The notes below the pieces were generated by a model, which had not been told where the DNA came from, ran no database searches, and saw only the letters and a list, made by a program, of their open reading frames with translations. Below are positions 1-15,540 of a stretch of 64,000 bases of DNA, piece after piece. This DNA comes from Apostichopus japonicus (lineage: Eukaryota; Echinodermata; Holothuroidea; Aspidochirotida; Stichopodidae), in the NCBI RefSeq assembly GCF_037975245.1, contig NC_092567.1, forward strand, positions 7,252,714-7,316,713, read 5' to 3'. The position numbers were made by a program, and so were the translations under genes. Numbering within the stretch: the first letter of the stretch is position 1; each line of letters opens with the position of its first letter.

Positions 1-1275
1 CACAATAATGTTAGGCCTAGGCTAGGCTACCACAAATTCAAAGCGTAATATGGAGTGGCAGGTCTTCCACAACGTTCTCTTGTGGTCGTCTAGCGGCCAT
101 TGGCTCATATTCTTTAGGCATTGGCATATAAACCAATACTTATTGCATTGGGCCTGCCTCTCTTATACGTTAAGACTCTGTGATGGCCACTTGTGCAAAC
201 ACAGTAGACTGTAGTACCAGTAGCACACCTCAATCGAATCACCATTGGCGGCCATAAAGTTAGGCCTTATAAATGTTACAATAAGGAGGTAGGCTAGGCC
301 TATAAACGCCCAATCATAAACTTGGCATAGCCTAATGTTATATCAGAGCGCATTTGGCATTTACATACGTGAATAGACCTATGAAATATGTGGTAGGCTA
401 CCATCACTAAGACGTCGACAGAGGAATTATTTCAAGGGAATTCCCGACGTCATCAGCGAAGCTAGGTTATTGAAAACATGAATGATCACTCAAATTTCAT
501 AAAAGGTCGCCATATCAGCTTTCAAATATCCTTACTCTGGTGAATATTCACAGATTTCAATTCAGAAACTTACGTCTGCCGGTGGAACGTTCGTCAGTTG
601 TCACGTCTAGCGATGCGATATGCAACTATTTGGTTATAACCAATAGCGTTGTTGCATGTTACTGACGTCACCGCCTTCAGCCAATCAAAAGTTAATACGA
701 AACTTTCAGCACTTAATAAGTGCAGTGCATCACAACTACGGCGATAGCACTTTGGTATGGTGCAAGTTATTTAACACTTGAAGGTTGAGATACTAGCTCT
801 TAAAGTGCTAATTGATGACTAGCACCGTGTTGGAGCTACTAAATTAGCACTTCAGTTTTTAGAGTGTAGGCAAGATAATGTCGCTGTGTCGGGTGAGACT
901 GCAGTTTGTCTCACAATAAAGTGTAAACAAAAATAACAAAGAATATGATAAACCTGTACTTCTAGGCTTGTAAGGACTCCCTCCCCACCCACCCCACCAT
1001 CCATGAAAAAAATGTTTCTTATACACACTCATGTCGGGGATGTCCAGGTAAACAGTTAATTTTGGGCGATAGTGCAAAGAGCGTAGTAGCCTAGATGAGC
1101 TGCGCTTACGGTGGTGCTACACGGAAATATTCGGGCATCATGATGCTAAATAAAGAAAATCATTAGGCCTATATTAATATTAATGTCACAAAACAAATAA
1201 CACAAAACGCTCTCCACGGAACTGTCGGGCAAAAATTTGAAAAAGATTCGGCAACCTACCGAAATTTAGATATAG

Positions 1276-1276
<1 letters not shown>
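1..1276. other. Intergenic DNA, no gene seen
   Basis: Mixed-composition DNA with many TAGGCCTA-type words and no reading frame that looks coding. A possible minus-strand promoter and first-exon edge lies at 568-690 and is listed separately. Confidence 0.6.
568..690 (-). promoter_or_regulatory. Candidate minus-strand promoter with 5' splice donor
   Basis: A perfect CRE palindrome (TGACGTCA, 663-670) lies 10 bp from a CCAAT pentamer (681-685). On the minus strand, about 90 bp further on, is a consensus donor GTAAGT (reverse complement ACTTAC at 568-573) after CpG-bearing DNA. CRE plus CCAAT plus a donor is a common layout for a non-coding first exon. No coding sequence was found to connect to it, and the gene would lie left of the window. 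The motifs are short and could be chance. Confidence 0.22.

Positions 1277-1351
<75 letters not shown>
1277..1351. repeat. (AT)n microsatellite
   Basis: About 75 bp of uninterrupted AT dinucleotides. Reading frames through it give only alternating Ile/Tyr and are not genes. Confidence 0.97.
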
Positions 1352-1352
<1 letters not shown>

Positions 1353-3389
1353 TCCTCTGAAAAATGTGGGGGGGGGGGCAATCTGCCCCCTGCCCCCCGC
1401 CTCGTACGCAGGCAAGAACAAATTAACGTTATTCAGAAAAAAGTTCCGATGGGGTGAATGCATTTGCGGGTGCTTGCGTGCGTGTGTGTGTGATGTTAAT
1501 TTTCCATTCACGGAGATGAAAGCACCACTGTAGGCTAGCTTAAACATACCTCTACTGCCTTTCCTTCATTTGTTCTCGAAATGTATTGGAAAATTACATT
1601 TAATTCTCAGTAGGCTGCATGAGTATGCCATTGTTTATTATTCTAAAACTCAAAATAATGCCTTCTAACCTAGTTTGGTTTAAATTTTAAGACTTGGCTA
1701 ATATAACAGGTGATTACTGTATAGTTGACAAAAAAGCTCATACACGTATGGGATGTGCATGCATGCGTTTATAGTGCATATTTGTCCACTTGTAAATGTT
1801 AGTGTATTACTTAATTTTGTTAATATTTTAACACCAATTTACATATTCAAAATAAAATCTAGTTCCGTGGTGATCGAATTGCTAATGTGTATTTGGTGTA
1901 CTTTAAAATTTGGTGAACATAATTAGGTTGGAAACAATTACCATACAATTTGATATCCTTTATTCCAAATTATTATTGTTGCATATGCGAAATGAAGACT
2001 CATATTTAAGAAGCAATATTCTCTATTGTGCATGCTATTACGTGACGTGTTAGTACTTTACCAACGCACACACAAGCTTGACATTCACTGCGTGACCTAA
2101 CTGTCCAATAACCAAATAAATGTGGCAGGTTCTGGCACACTATATATATATGCACTGTTGGGGTACGTAAGTACGTATAAAGGCGCCGAGTATATACAAA
2201 GGCGCCAACAAGCTTATACAATACGTTTGTAAACATTGGTTAACTGCATGGAAGTATCACTGTATTTCAGTGTGCTGGCAATGAGATATACAACTCCGCG
2301 GCTTACCCTCTTTGTCTATAATTTGTAGTAAATATCATGCCAGTAAATGCTCCGCGAAGGTAGCATTGGTCATTTTGTCGATCCCCGATCTCTGATCCAG
2401 TAGATCGTTTTTGGAGACCCAGTCCACGTACGTATCACCAGCTCGAGTACACTTTTCATTTCATGTCCGTTATGTCGCTCACTGCTTTTGGCATCGGGAC
2501 CCACAATAAAGCAACCTTCCACCTCAACAGCGCGGCGACGCGGCCGCAATATACACGTTACGTGTGTTATGCTACCACTGCATGAAACTGTGCTATACAT
2601 TACGTATATTTACATACAGGGTTTACACGTACACTGGCAGTATATTACAAATACCGTGTCACGTGTGTAACGGTGAACCATCGAAACCTATGAAATTGGC
2701 CCGCCCTCTAAAAATTTCCTAGCTGAGAGTGTGCTTTTAAATGTTTACCACAAAACGTTATTTGAGAAGTGTGTGTCGCTCAGTACAGACTAGTCTGTAG
2801 CTTTAAGGTCATATTACGACCAAGCCGGATCAGTTACATGATCAGAAATGTCTCAATCGTAGCTGCGTAATTGAGGAGAGCTCACTGTCACGTAAGTGGA
2901 TGCAAAATTCCTGGTGTTGATATGCTTCACTGTGTGCATTACTTTACTTGCAAAATACATACATGGTTTACTTCAAAAATACATTTTAGACATTTTTTAC
3001 ATTTTTCGTACAATCAGGGAGCCATACGTTTCCTTTGCAAGGTTTGGCAAACTGCTTACGTAACACACCGGCTAACGTTCCAAACTAATAACCTTGAAAT
3101 GTGAAGAAGTGAGCAGTTACGGTACAGAAGGCTTCGCTGTCGAACCATGGAGCTATCTCGTTTATAGCTCCATCGTCGAACGTACCGTCGTACAATCAGG
3201 GAGTTGTTATGGAATAATCCCTGGTACTATCATGTGCAATGTGATATCGCAAACCCACTAACTATGAACTGCATTAAGATTCTGAGCAAACATGTGCGTT
3301 TTATGAATGGCCAGTGTAATGAACAGGCTGGTCACTGAAGTTACTGAACAACTTAACAAACATCTTGGTCAGCACTTACAGAGCTCCGT
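1352..3389. other. Intergenic DNA, no gene seen
   Basis: Opens with a G-run and C-rich segment next to the AT microsatellite. The rest is AT-rich with short random open frames. No splice-linked coding segment, RNA gene or transposon end was recognised. Confidence 0.55.
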
Positions 3390-3843
3390 ATTTTGTACAG
3401 CATATATATTTTTTCGCACAGAATATACTTTTCGTACAGAATATATTTTTCGCACAGAATAGGTCTTGAATGTTAGAGAAAATATATATTTGCTGTACAC
3501 ACAATAAAAATATATTTTTGCACAGAATATAATTTTTCCTGTAGAAGATATATTTTTTCTGTCTCAGAATTTATATATTTTGTTAGAGAAAAATATTTTT
3601 CTGTCAGAGAATATATATGTTTTGGTACTTTGTACAGCATATATATATTTTTCGACCAGAATACATTTTTTTCGCACAGAATAGAATTTTTTTGTTAGAG
3701 AATATATATATTTTTCGTACACACAATAAAAATATATTTTTGCACAGAATATAATTTTTCCTGTAAAATATATATTTTATCTGTCTCAGAATTTATATAT
3801 TTTGTTAGAGAAAAATATTTTTCTGTCAGAGAATATATATGTT
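3390..3843. repeat. Two tandem copies of a roughly 230-bp AT-rich unit
   Basis: The unit runs from a word like TACAGCATATATAT through CACAGAATATA, GTTAGAGAA and CTGTCAGAGAATATATATG. It is present twice, about 3390-3624 and 3625-3843, in the same order with minor changes. Inside each unit a shorter degenerate motif (cAGAATATAtttTTc) recurs, so the unit itself seems to have grown from an older minisatellite. It abuts the long TA microsatellite. Confidence 0.8.
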
Positions 3844-3852
3844 TTTTAGCAA

Positions 3853-7053
<3,201 letters not shown>

Positions 7054-7185
7054 AATATCAGAGAGATACCTATCAGCAGTGTTCCATCAGCGTTATCAAT
7101 AACAGAACATACAGATCTAATATCAGAGAGATACCTATGTCAGCAGTGTTCCATCAGCGTTATTAATAACAGAACATACATATCT
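7054..7185. repeat. Tandem duplication, about 66-bp unit
   Basis: A segment beginning AATATCAGAGAGATACCTAT and ending near GAACATACAGATCT (7054-7118) is repeated at once (7119-7185) with a two-base insertion and two substitutions. The high similarity points to a fairly recent duplication. Confidence 0.92.
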
Positions 7186-9534
7186 AAGCGTCGCTAAGTT
7201 ACCGTATTCCAACATAGACATACATAGGTTTTTAACCACGGCACTGAGTTTAGTTAACAGTGGTAAAATGTCGAAAGTTATTTCCATTATGATGATAAAA
7301 TGATTACTTCCTGATACGTTTAATTTAATTTGTCTTTTTAATCATAATTTTAATATTGTTAGAAATTAAGCTCATGGTGCATCAAGCAAAGGTAGATCGG
7401 CCGTATTCTAACAGCGTTGTAAATCTACGAAAAGTTCGTTCAAACTCTTCTCGCTGGTAAATTTGGTTCCATTTGTTTTACGTAATTCAATATAATGACG
7501 GCTATTGCGAGCTCATCACCACGACTCAAATGAGGTGCAGAACTTTAGGGTTGAGAACGTGACTGCTGGTGGAAGAGGATTGTATAGCTATCAATGGTAT
7601 CCGTTTGACGTCATATTATCAGCATACTTTATAGTCATCGCTTCCGAATTCTTATTTCCTGGATGAAGTTCGTACGTATTTTGTTTATCTTTGGATATTT
7701 CTTGATAAATTCGCGACACTTTAGTTGGGTCGTCAAACCACTGTCCCGTTGACCTACTCCTTATGTAAGTACACTCGTTAACTAAATTACTTTAAAAACA
7801 GTAAGTCAATAACTACAGGCTTCATACTTGAAAGAAATTGTTACTTTTTGAACTTTTCATTTTCATCCCAAATAGCGTAGGATTAATTGTGGATTGGTAC
7901 ATGGTATTGTCCAATAGAAATATATTAGTTGTAAGTAAGGTTAAACGACACTTTTACAACTAAAGATAAAGCTATTTCCTCGGGTGTTTAGTACAGCAAA
8001 CGCTGTGCAACAACGAAGTTCCCATATACTTAATCTGAGGATAGAAAACCTCATGATAATTTTTGCTATTTGTGATCTCATTAACACTATCGGTTTTACG
8101 TAAGACTAAAGGCCTAGTCCGCTGGTATTTAGTAACAAACTCAGCGGATTCGAAGTGAAATGTTTAAGCTTAACTATAAACATTATAATAAGTCCCTCCC
8201 CGCCCCTCCCGATTCTGTTTTAAACATTCTTATGTGAAGTGTTTGTTTCTGGTTTAAATGATAGGATCCAGTGTCGAGAATGTCTGACCATCTCATTATT
8301 TACAGAAACTAATGTAATGTTAGCGTACAGTGAGACACTTGAATACGTCACAATGGACGCAATTTTTTAAATGTTTGTTTTATTTCATATTGTTCATGAA
8401 ATATTGTTGTTGAAAGAAGAAAGGAAAACATAACTGATATTATTTATATTTCAATGTGTATTTTTAACTTACGGAACTTCAGACAGAAATTGCTAAATGC
8501 AAGTTATCAGTAACAATTTTGCCTAAATGCTGCATTTTGCGTTGAATGTATCACCATCCGTTAATATGTATTGTGAAACACCTTTACAAGTACAACGTAC
8601 CTAAATACACTAATATATATATGATACTGCAATCTACTAAAATAAATAAAAGTGAAAAAGTTCGCACAATAATGCATTAATGTTAACTTTGTGGGACTCA
8701 GATTTGTCTGTATTGGACTAAACGCTTCGTAACTCGCTATTTAACAGCAACCGACTGGTTGAAAGTTGTAACCATTAGTACGTCTCGTAGTGTGGGAGTT
8801 TTGTATAATAGTCAGAATAAAACGATAAAACAAACTCAACATACAGATGGAAAAAGTTATCAGGAGGTGAATTACAATAATTTAATCGAACTAATAAAAA
8901 AAGAGTAGGCGGTGATTGAGAGGTGACCGGACAATTCCCATCCCGATCGACCCCCCCCCCCCGGACAATTGCCCCCGGACATTTGCCCACAGATAATTGT
9001 CAATCCGGAGCACCCAAATGGGACGATTTTTAACGCTAATTACCCCAAAACTGTGCGTGTGTACGATATTATTTTATATAAGCATAACCAACAGGCCCAA
9101 CTCACCTGAGAAAAAAAAAATCGCGAAGTTAAAGATACGAACAACGCGTATCTTTGTGCGAGATTCTCGTGCATTAGTAATATATTAATTTATTTCCGCT
9201 TTCTGTGTGTAAACCATGTCTGCCCTGTAGAGAGTGACTTTCGCTTATTCTTTTCCACATAAAGGTGTGAGATATTGGTTTAATTTGGTCTACTTACATA
9301 AAGCTCTGAATTACCTCTTTCGTCCTGTCACGCTACCAATGTAATACTTTTGCAATGTAGTAAAACATATGACCACCGTTGAATTGAAAAGCTTAAATAG
9401 CAAAACTACTGTATTTTAGAAGACAAAGTACAAAACACTTTCTTGTTTTACATACATCGTGTATACTATTGCTAAACTTACACAATGATAATATTTTGGG
9501 CGTCAATTTGGTAATTTTTGGAAAAATAGATTTG
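7186..9534. other. Intergenic DNA, no gene seen
   Basis: AT-rich with no convincing coding frame. At about 8930-8985 it contains a C-rich patch with the GGACAATT word that also builds the minisatellite at 11.4 kb, so it is probably another copy of that repeat family. Confidence 0.5.
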
Positions 9535-9655
9535 GCGCACTTCGCGCGCACTAGCTGCATTGATGCCGTGAGAATTATTTACTCCTTGCACATGCATGTT
9601 AGCTAGATAACATTAACAATTTTCTGTGCACTTCGCGCGCACTTTAGCTGCATTT
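9535..9655. repeat. Local duplication of a GCACTTCGCGCGCACT motif
   Basis: A roughly 28-bp CpG-rich segment containing GCACTTCGCGCGCACT and AGCTGCATT occurs at about 9535-9563 and again at 9627-9655, separated by 65 bp of unrelated sequence. It may be two footprints of one repeat family. No function is apparent. Confidence 0.7.
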
Positions 9656-10120
9656 GTTTCCGGGTATACGTTTCTTTGACTCTTTTTTATTTCTTGCCAG
9701 AGGCAAAAGGAATATATGCAGTCACGCATGTGTGTGCGTGTGTCTGTCTGTCTGTCTGTCTGTGATGCCGGCTTATAATCACGATAACTGAACGATGCAA
9801 GATCTGATCGGTCTCATACTTGGTGGGTAGTTTACCCATAGTGAGTAGATGGTCCCTATTGTTCTTGGTGCCAATCTCATTAATATTCATAAGTGGACGG
9901 ACGGATTCTGATGCTGATGTCAACCGTACCGCACTGCGCGTATACGAGAGCAATACTTTTTCCCCACGATACTGAAAACGGAGAAGTTTCACACAATTAA
10001 GAGTTTTTTTTTTAAAGAATATACATTGTGTAAAATATAGCATGAAATAATATATCAGAAAATAGAACTTCATTAAATCAATGAGATTTCAAACTGAAAA
10101 ACAATCGACCACCAGCTTCA
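9656..10120. other. Intergenic DNA, no gene seen
   Basis: Contains a short GT/CTGT simple repeat near 9730-9765. A minus-strand frame of 128 codons crosses this repeat and has no recognisable domain. Confidence 0.5.
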
Positions 10121-10194
10121 CTGGGTCTCGAACCTGCATGGACATTCTGCTTATGTGCTCTTATATTGGAAGACGAGCACACTGGCTCACCCAT
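10121..10194 (-). repeat. tRNA-like fragment, probable SINE head or tRNA pseudogene
   Basis: Read on the minus strand, the segment opens with TGGGT and closes with ACCCA, which can pair as an acceptor stem. It carries a perfect pol III B-box, GGTTCGAGACC. The A-box region is degenerate and I could not fold a clean anticodon arm. It is therefore more likely a tRNA-derived repeat than a working tRNA. Confidence 0.35.
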
Positions 10195-10844
10195 TTGATA
10201 TACATTTACAAAGTAATGTAAAAAAAAAAATTCGACACCCAAAATCCCAGTGGGAGAGCGACTGGGGGGCGACAAGCTTTCATGGGGGCTGTCGCCTCAA
10301 AGCCCCCCTACCCCAGTGGCTACGCCACTGCATAATCATAAACGTGACGAAAGCCGAACGGTACATTAAAGGCCTAGCTATGCTGAAACTGGTGGAAAGC
10401 TACACATATTGAGATCATCAGCCGATCCTGACAAAAGCTCGTGAACTCACTGCCAAACTAAAACCGTTTTACACAGTTATTTCGCATTGGTAAAAGTAAA
10501 AAATCTAACTAGACGAACTGCTAAGTTTCATAAACGCTGCCTGGTCACAGCAAAACTACATCCAACATGAAATAAATACGACGGAAAACGTCCAATAGAA
10601 CCGATGTACTACAAAGAGAACGTACACCTTTTGAACGCAAAGTAAGGCTTCCGAGCAGCAGGTTGAAGCTAATGCAAATATGTTTGAGTTAACCGTTTTG
10701 AGTTGTAGATTCTACGGATGCCCATTAGCTCATTTCCAATGCCAATAGCCCCCTATTCGTATGAGGCGTAACGCAAATGATATCTGATAGGCTGGTCGGT
10801 AGGAGATACGGTAGCTTATAAAACAAGTTTTCCACAATTTGGCA
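10195..10844. other. Intergenic DNA with one hAT-like end
   Basis: Near 10240-10332 a G/C-run-rich stretch ends in CAGTGGCTACGCCACTG, which resembles the terminal repeats of the hAT-like elements elsewhere in this window. I found no matching left end or target duplication, so it is probably a fragment. The rest shows nothing recognisable. Confidence 0.4.
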
Positions 10845-11252
10845 TCTGGCGACTCAAAATGACCTTTGACCTCAATAAAATCTTGCACTAAACGTGTAAC
10901 AACTACAAACTAAATATGAGATTCGACCAATATTCCCTTCTTGAGTTATCGTGTTTACAAGGTTTACACAATTTGACCTGTAGTGACCCCAAATGACTTT
11001 TGACCTCCACAATAAAATAGAGGCTTTGCTCCTAAATGTGGTACTCCTACTCACGATATATGAGATTCGTCCAAGCTTATATCCTTGAGCTATCGTGTTT
11101 ACAAGGTTTTTACTATTTGGCCCCTGGTGACTCTAAATGATCTTTGACCTACCCACAAAACAATTGGGTTCTTCTACCCAATGTGTTACCCATATACACC
11201 AATATTAGATTGGTCCAAGCTTCCCTTCTTGAGATATTGTGTTTACAAGCTA
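10845..11252. repeat. Minisatellite, about 144-bp unit, nearly three copies
   Basis: The landmark TATCGTGTTTACAAGG recurs exactly 144 bp apart (its GTGTTT at 10951, 11095 and 11239). Each copy is preceded by an ATGACCTTTGACCTC-like word and a GATTCGTCCAAGCTT-like word. Copies differ at many positions, so the array is old. Related GACCT-rich short repeats occur in the introns of both CACTA elements. Confidence 0.85.
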
Positions 11253-11409
11253 GGCGTCCCCCCCCCCCCACACACACACATACACACACTCTCCGCCTGT
11301 ATGAATGCATAGGTTATGATTGTCATCGAAACCCAAACTGAAATCTCCTGTTGCACACTCCCATTTTAATGGTATAATCGCCCTAACTCCGCCTAAATAG
11401 GCTATCAAT
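11253..11409. other. C-run and CA microsatellite, then unique sequence
   Basis: A short poly-C and (CA)n patch at about 11260-11290, followed by sequence with no recognisable content. Confidence 0.6.
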
Positions 11410-11660
11410 CAATCGTCGAAATTTCCGAGGAGGGGATTGTCCGGGGGGAAATTGTCCGGGGGCAATTGTCCGGGGGAAATTTTCATGGGTGTGAATTGTC
11501 CGGAGTGGGAATTGTCCGGGGGGGGGCAATTGTCAGGGTTGCCAATTGTCCGGGTGGGAATTGTCCGGGGGACAATTGTCAGGGTTGGGAATTGTCCGGG
11601 TGGGAATTGTCCGAGAGGGAATCGTCCGGGGGGTAATCGTCCGGGGGGCGTAATTTTTTT
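11410..11660. repeat. G-rich minisatellite built on AATTGTCCGGG
   Basis: About fifteen copies of a 14-18 bp unit centred on AATTGTCCGGG, separated by variable G-runs (GGGGG). Variants carry ATCGTCC or ATTGTCAGG. Both strands are open in some frames only because the repeat lacks stops. Regular G-tracts could favour G-quadruplex structure on the plus strand; this is inference. Confidence 0.9.
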
Positions 11661-12051
11661 CCTAGGAGGGTTAGGGGTAATTATCATATACAGGCGTATC
11701 CAAACCCTCGCGCATGCGTGTTACTCATAGACACACGTTACTCATCGATCGCTGTAATACACGTGTGCGGGCCCGGGTGCACGTGGGCAGTGTGTACGCT
11801 GTACAAAGCAATAGATCTCCGCTGTACAGCCAAGGACTACCAAGTGAGAATTGAAGAAAGTAAGTGTGTGACGCGGGTTAAAGAAATACAAATTAAAGCG
11901 CGATCAAACATGTGTGCAAAATGTGAATCGCGTCGCACACACTGTATATACGACTACTAGCTATAAACTTTTTACGAGTAACACGCATGCGCGAGGGTCT
12001 GGATACGCCTACATATGATAATTGCCCCTAACCCTCCTAGGGAAAAAATAC
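11648..12051. mobile_element. Inverted-repeat (foldback) element, 77-bp arms
   Basis: The left arm (11648-11726) and right arm (11975-12051) are inverted copies with only a few mismatches. They share CCTAGGAGGGTTAGGGG, AGGCGTATCCA and CTCGCGCATGCGTGTTACTC in inverted order. The central 248 bp has no coding potential. The outer sides of both arms run into G-rich AATTGTCC-type repeats, so the minisatellite at 11.4 kb may be part of this element. No target-site duplication was identified and its class is unknown. Confidence 0.7.
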
Positions 12052-13140
12052 GCGTCGGGGGGGGGGTCGTCCAGGGCGGAGTTGTCCGGGAACCGATTGA
12101 GATCATCGAACGCACATTTGTAATGGCTAAAAACATATATTTGTGGATCTCTAAATTATTTATTGTTACAGTAATCAACGTTAGCTTTAATTGTTCTATG
12201 TTTTTTCGCAAAAGATTGCTTTCAGCAAATACATAAGCGTGGTGTCTCCGATAATAAGTTTATTGTGGATTACACTGGAGCATAATGAATCAGACTTGGT
12301 ATTATTGTATATAGTCAAGTTCACCATACGGCAATGCAAAACGACGATTTTCGCAACATTGTTATGATAAGTTGGAAAATGGTAATTGGGAGACTTCTTA
12401 AAGCGTATAAAAGACTTAATGAAAGTAAGAAACTGGTTACTTCATCCATGTGAGTATGTCATCACATCATATTATGTTTCTGTACGTATTATTACGTCAT
12501 GAATGTTTTTCTTTTCACGGAAAATGGTTATTTCTATTATTTCGACGTAACTCTTTCAAGATCCTGACTAACTTTAGCAAATAATATAGAGGAATATATA
12601 GTTTCACAAAAACTCTATCCCTCAATGTTTGCGAAGTTTTATACGAAACATGGCAAATTGTCGGATTTGCAAAGAGAAATTAAGAAAATTCTTATTTCTT
12701 CACCAAATAAAATTTGCACCAAATCGTCACAAAAAAAGAAGAAAGAAGACGAGAGCCACGCAAAACATCCCAGAAGTCGTTTGTAAAAGTACATATCTGT
12801 CTACATGTCAGAGGCCATCGACAACTGCCTATTAAGCAATATACCATGTTGTGCACCCGTCACTCACACTCTCAAGTATTTGTGTGAATCGTTTGCGGTA
12901 CTACCTAGCCATGAATCATAGAATATTATACAACACCTAATTATATTCCGGCCATTTGATTGGTCAATTGCTCGTCGATTGCATGCAAAATCCGCTCTAT
13001 TGCACTGTATGAAATAGAACCATGCGTTATACTTTTTTGATAGCACTTTTTTTCAATGGTAAGAGAGCAGAGAAACCTGTCTGTTCAAAACAATCTGTTG
13101 CATGAGTGCATTTTACATCCAATTATATCCAAATTTGAAG
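12052..13140. other. Intergenic DNA, no gene seen
   Basis: A G-run with one more GTTGTCCGGG unit at 12060-12090, then AT-rich sequence. A 68-codon Lys/Arg-rich frame at 12629-12835 has no recognised domain and is not supported. Confidence 0.5.
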
Positions 13141-13330
13141 GTATTGTATAAAACAAATAATGAATGGTTTTCATTCGTGCAATAGTGCAAATATTTCATT
13201 CGTTGAAAGATGTAATTTGTTACGTTCAACGAGGCTGCGCCTCGTTGAATGTAACAAATTACATCTTTCAACTCATGAAATATTTGCAATATTGCACTCA
13301 TAACCATTCGTTATTTGTATAACATGACGC
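13141..13330. mobile_element. Near-perfect 190-bp palindrome, probable snap-back MITE
   Basis: The two halves are reverse complements around a 3-base centre (TGC at 13236-13238, within GAGGC-TGC-GCCTC). The inner 35 bp of each arm differ at only one position. Similarity continues outward for about 90 bp per arm through AAATATTTGCA and the AATGAATGG/CATTCGTTATT ends, with a few changes. A transcript would form a long hairpin. No protein is encoded. Whether it is a MITE or two fused inverted copies of a shorter repeat cannot be told from one copy. Confidence 0.82.
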
Positions 13331-14889
13331 CACATTAGCTATTTAGCTGTTCTGCCCTCTGTTCATTTCACTGTTTAACAACCAAAATGAAAGACACGAT
13401 CGTGACTCATTATCTTACCAAATCGACACAATTGACTTTTACTATTTGCTATCATATAATATAGTAAGCCTCTTTATTTTCACTGGTTTTTCTAAATAAA
13501 CACTTATAAGGTAAGATCACCCAGGCCCAACTAAACATCAAGTAATATTGTTCGTCAAATACTCAGTGTCTGTTCGCGATGTTGGTTTGCTCTTCAATAA
13601 CAAAGGGTGACGGTACAAGGGTAGATATGAGCGTCATAGACATTCCTCCATACCTAAAAAGTTTGCTTTCAATAAGTAAAATAGGTAAAATTGTGTTACC
13701 GTCGAGTCAAAGGTACCATCCCCCTATTCATAAAGTTTGTGCCACTTTTAGCGTATAGTTGTCAACGCGATAAAGACAGGTCATAATTTGTTGCTTTTCG
13801 TCATTTGAAAAGCAGCAAATTCGTCATTTTGATCCTTTTTGTCCAGATTTAACGTTAGAATCACTCGAAAACTCGAGAGGGATAAAGTAGATATTGGTCG
13901 TGCTGTCCTTTCAGAACCACCGTAAATTTTTCATCAGTGTTTAAATACGAACTTATGTTAATGTTCTAGAGAGAGGACAAGGAAGGGAGGGGGAGGGGGA
14001 GGGGGGCACAACTGTTCTTTTAGTTATTGTGATTAGATGTACGTGTATATTGTATAGCGTCAACGCATTCCAACACGCACGTTACGATGAATTGATTTGT
14101 GATTTTTTAATCCAGGAATCACCAGATGTTCATTGAATTTCGATTTATATTGAAATGGTCCACTGCAGGGCGATGGAATCGAGCCGGAAATGGAGAACGT
14201 TCTCCACACTGTTGTGTGAAAATCGCAAATGTACTCATTTCATTAATTAATGGAAAAGTGTTCTTTTTTTGTTCAATTTACATGGTTTGTTGTTGAGAAA
14301 TTAATAAATATGCGTTTAAAAGTGCTATTTTGTATGAACATATTGAACATATTATATGAACATATTGAACATATTGAAGAACTAACATTTGCGGTAGAGA
14401 ACTCACAGAGGGTCCGTTTGGTCGGAAAGTTTTTAAGTTATTCTGTGGTTGCCCCATTAAAAGTCACAAGTCCCACAGCTGATGAAGTTGCAAAAGTGGA
14501 TGTTTCGTACTGTTTTTGTTTCTTTCTGATATCTTTTTATCTTTCTATTTTCTATCATATCAACTATCTTTTTATTTTTTGGTGAAGTTAGAACTCATAA
14601 TTGTTATTAATTAAATGTTGTCTTCAATTTCACATCTTCGAGTCAGTCGATTCCGATCAACGAATAAAAAGACGCTTTTTTATCATTTGCATCGTCTGCA
14701 GAAACAAAAATAATGTACATCACGTGATATTTCACAAGTAAGGTACATATTGGCAATGTCTTTCCCCGCACCTTGGGTTTTTCTTAACAGTATTTATGTT
14801 ACTATCTATCCATAGTAGGACTGGACACTACATGAACCATGTGTACTGCTACACAGGTCTTATGAAATCAAATGTATTCGGATGGAACG
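13331..14889. other. Intergenic DNA, no gene seen
   Basis: No supported coding segment. A 111-codon plus-strand frame (14250-14585) is rich in Phe, Ile and Tyr, carries no known motif and follows local base composition. A GGGAGGGGGAGGG tract lies near 13985-14005. Confidence 0.5.
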
Positions 14890-15079
14890 CTTGAGTTATA
14901 TACTTTGTTGTGTTTGGTCGATTGAGTTGTATACTTCACTGTGTTTAGTCGATTGAGTTGTATACTTTACTGTGTTTGGTCGCTTGAGTTATATACTTTA
15001 CTGTGTTAGGTCGATTGCTTTATATAATTTACCGTGTTTGGTCGATTGAGTTTTATACTTTACTGTGTTTGGTCGATTT
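14890..15079. repeat. Minisatellite, about 32-bp unit, six copies
   Basis: Six copies of a unit like TTGAGTTGTATACTTTACTG followed by TGTTTGGTCGA. Units differ by one to three substitutions and the last is partial. Confidence 0.95.
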
Positions 15080-15339
15080 ACAATGCTGGTAGCCCTTATA
15101 CTGACTTAGTATTTTATGAGAAGTAATTCTAGTTTGTTTTCTCTTTTCTAATAAAATTCCACGATCCGACAAATACTATCATGAACCATAAACTATCTTT
15201 ACAAAGCGCCCTCTACTTGACATACTATGTCATGGGGCTTATGATTATGTAAATATTGAATGAATATAAATCTTACGTTATCAATTTGTCAATGAAACCA
15301 GCCTCCTTAGAAGTCTGGTCCAATACCCAGGTGAGTGTT

Positions 15340-15540
15340 GTTAGTAAGTAAATGTCAGCACAAAGTTCACAAAACTTGTTGTTGACATTGTGTAAATATA
15401 TCTTTATTGCCTAATATCAGAGGAAAAGATAAGTTGACAAGGTTATAAAGTAGTCAGCTGAAAAAGATCAGCCAATCAGCGACAAGCAGATTTGATATAG
15501 TGGCTGATAATATTTACCTGAGACATTGATCAAACAAGTC
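15340..15540. repeat. Dispersed repeat, copy C
   Basis: Shares AAGTAAATG..CAG..AAAGTTCACA, the phrase CAGCCAATCAGCGACAAGCAG and GATAATATTTAC with the longer copies at 22.1-23.3 and 23.9-24.9 kb. Later parts of the family (TAATGGTCA, ACACATTATCTAT-like words) may continue to about 16380 in diverged form. The class is unknown and no coding capacity was seen. Confidence 0.55.

Noticed and set aside
10240-10332. Complete hAT-like element
   Set aside because: Only one end (CAGTGGCTACGCCACTG) could be identified; no partner end or octamer duplication was found.
14250-14585. 111-codon plus-strand frame
   Set aside because: Composition follows the local AT bias, there is no recognised domain, and neighbouring sequence shows no splice continuity.
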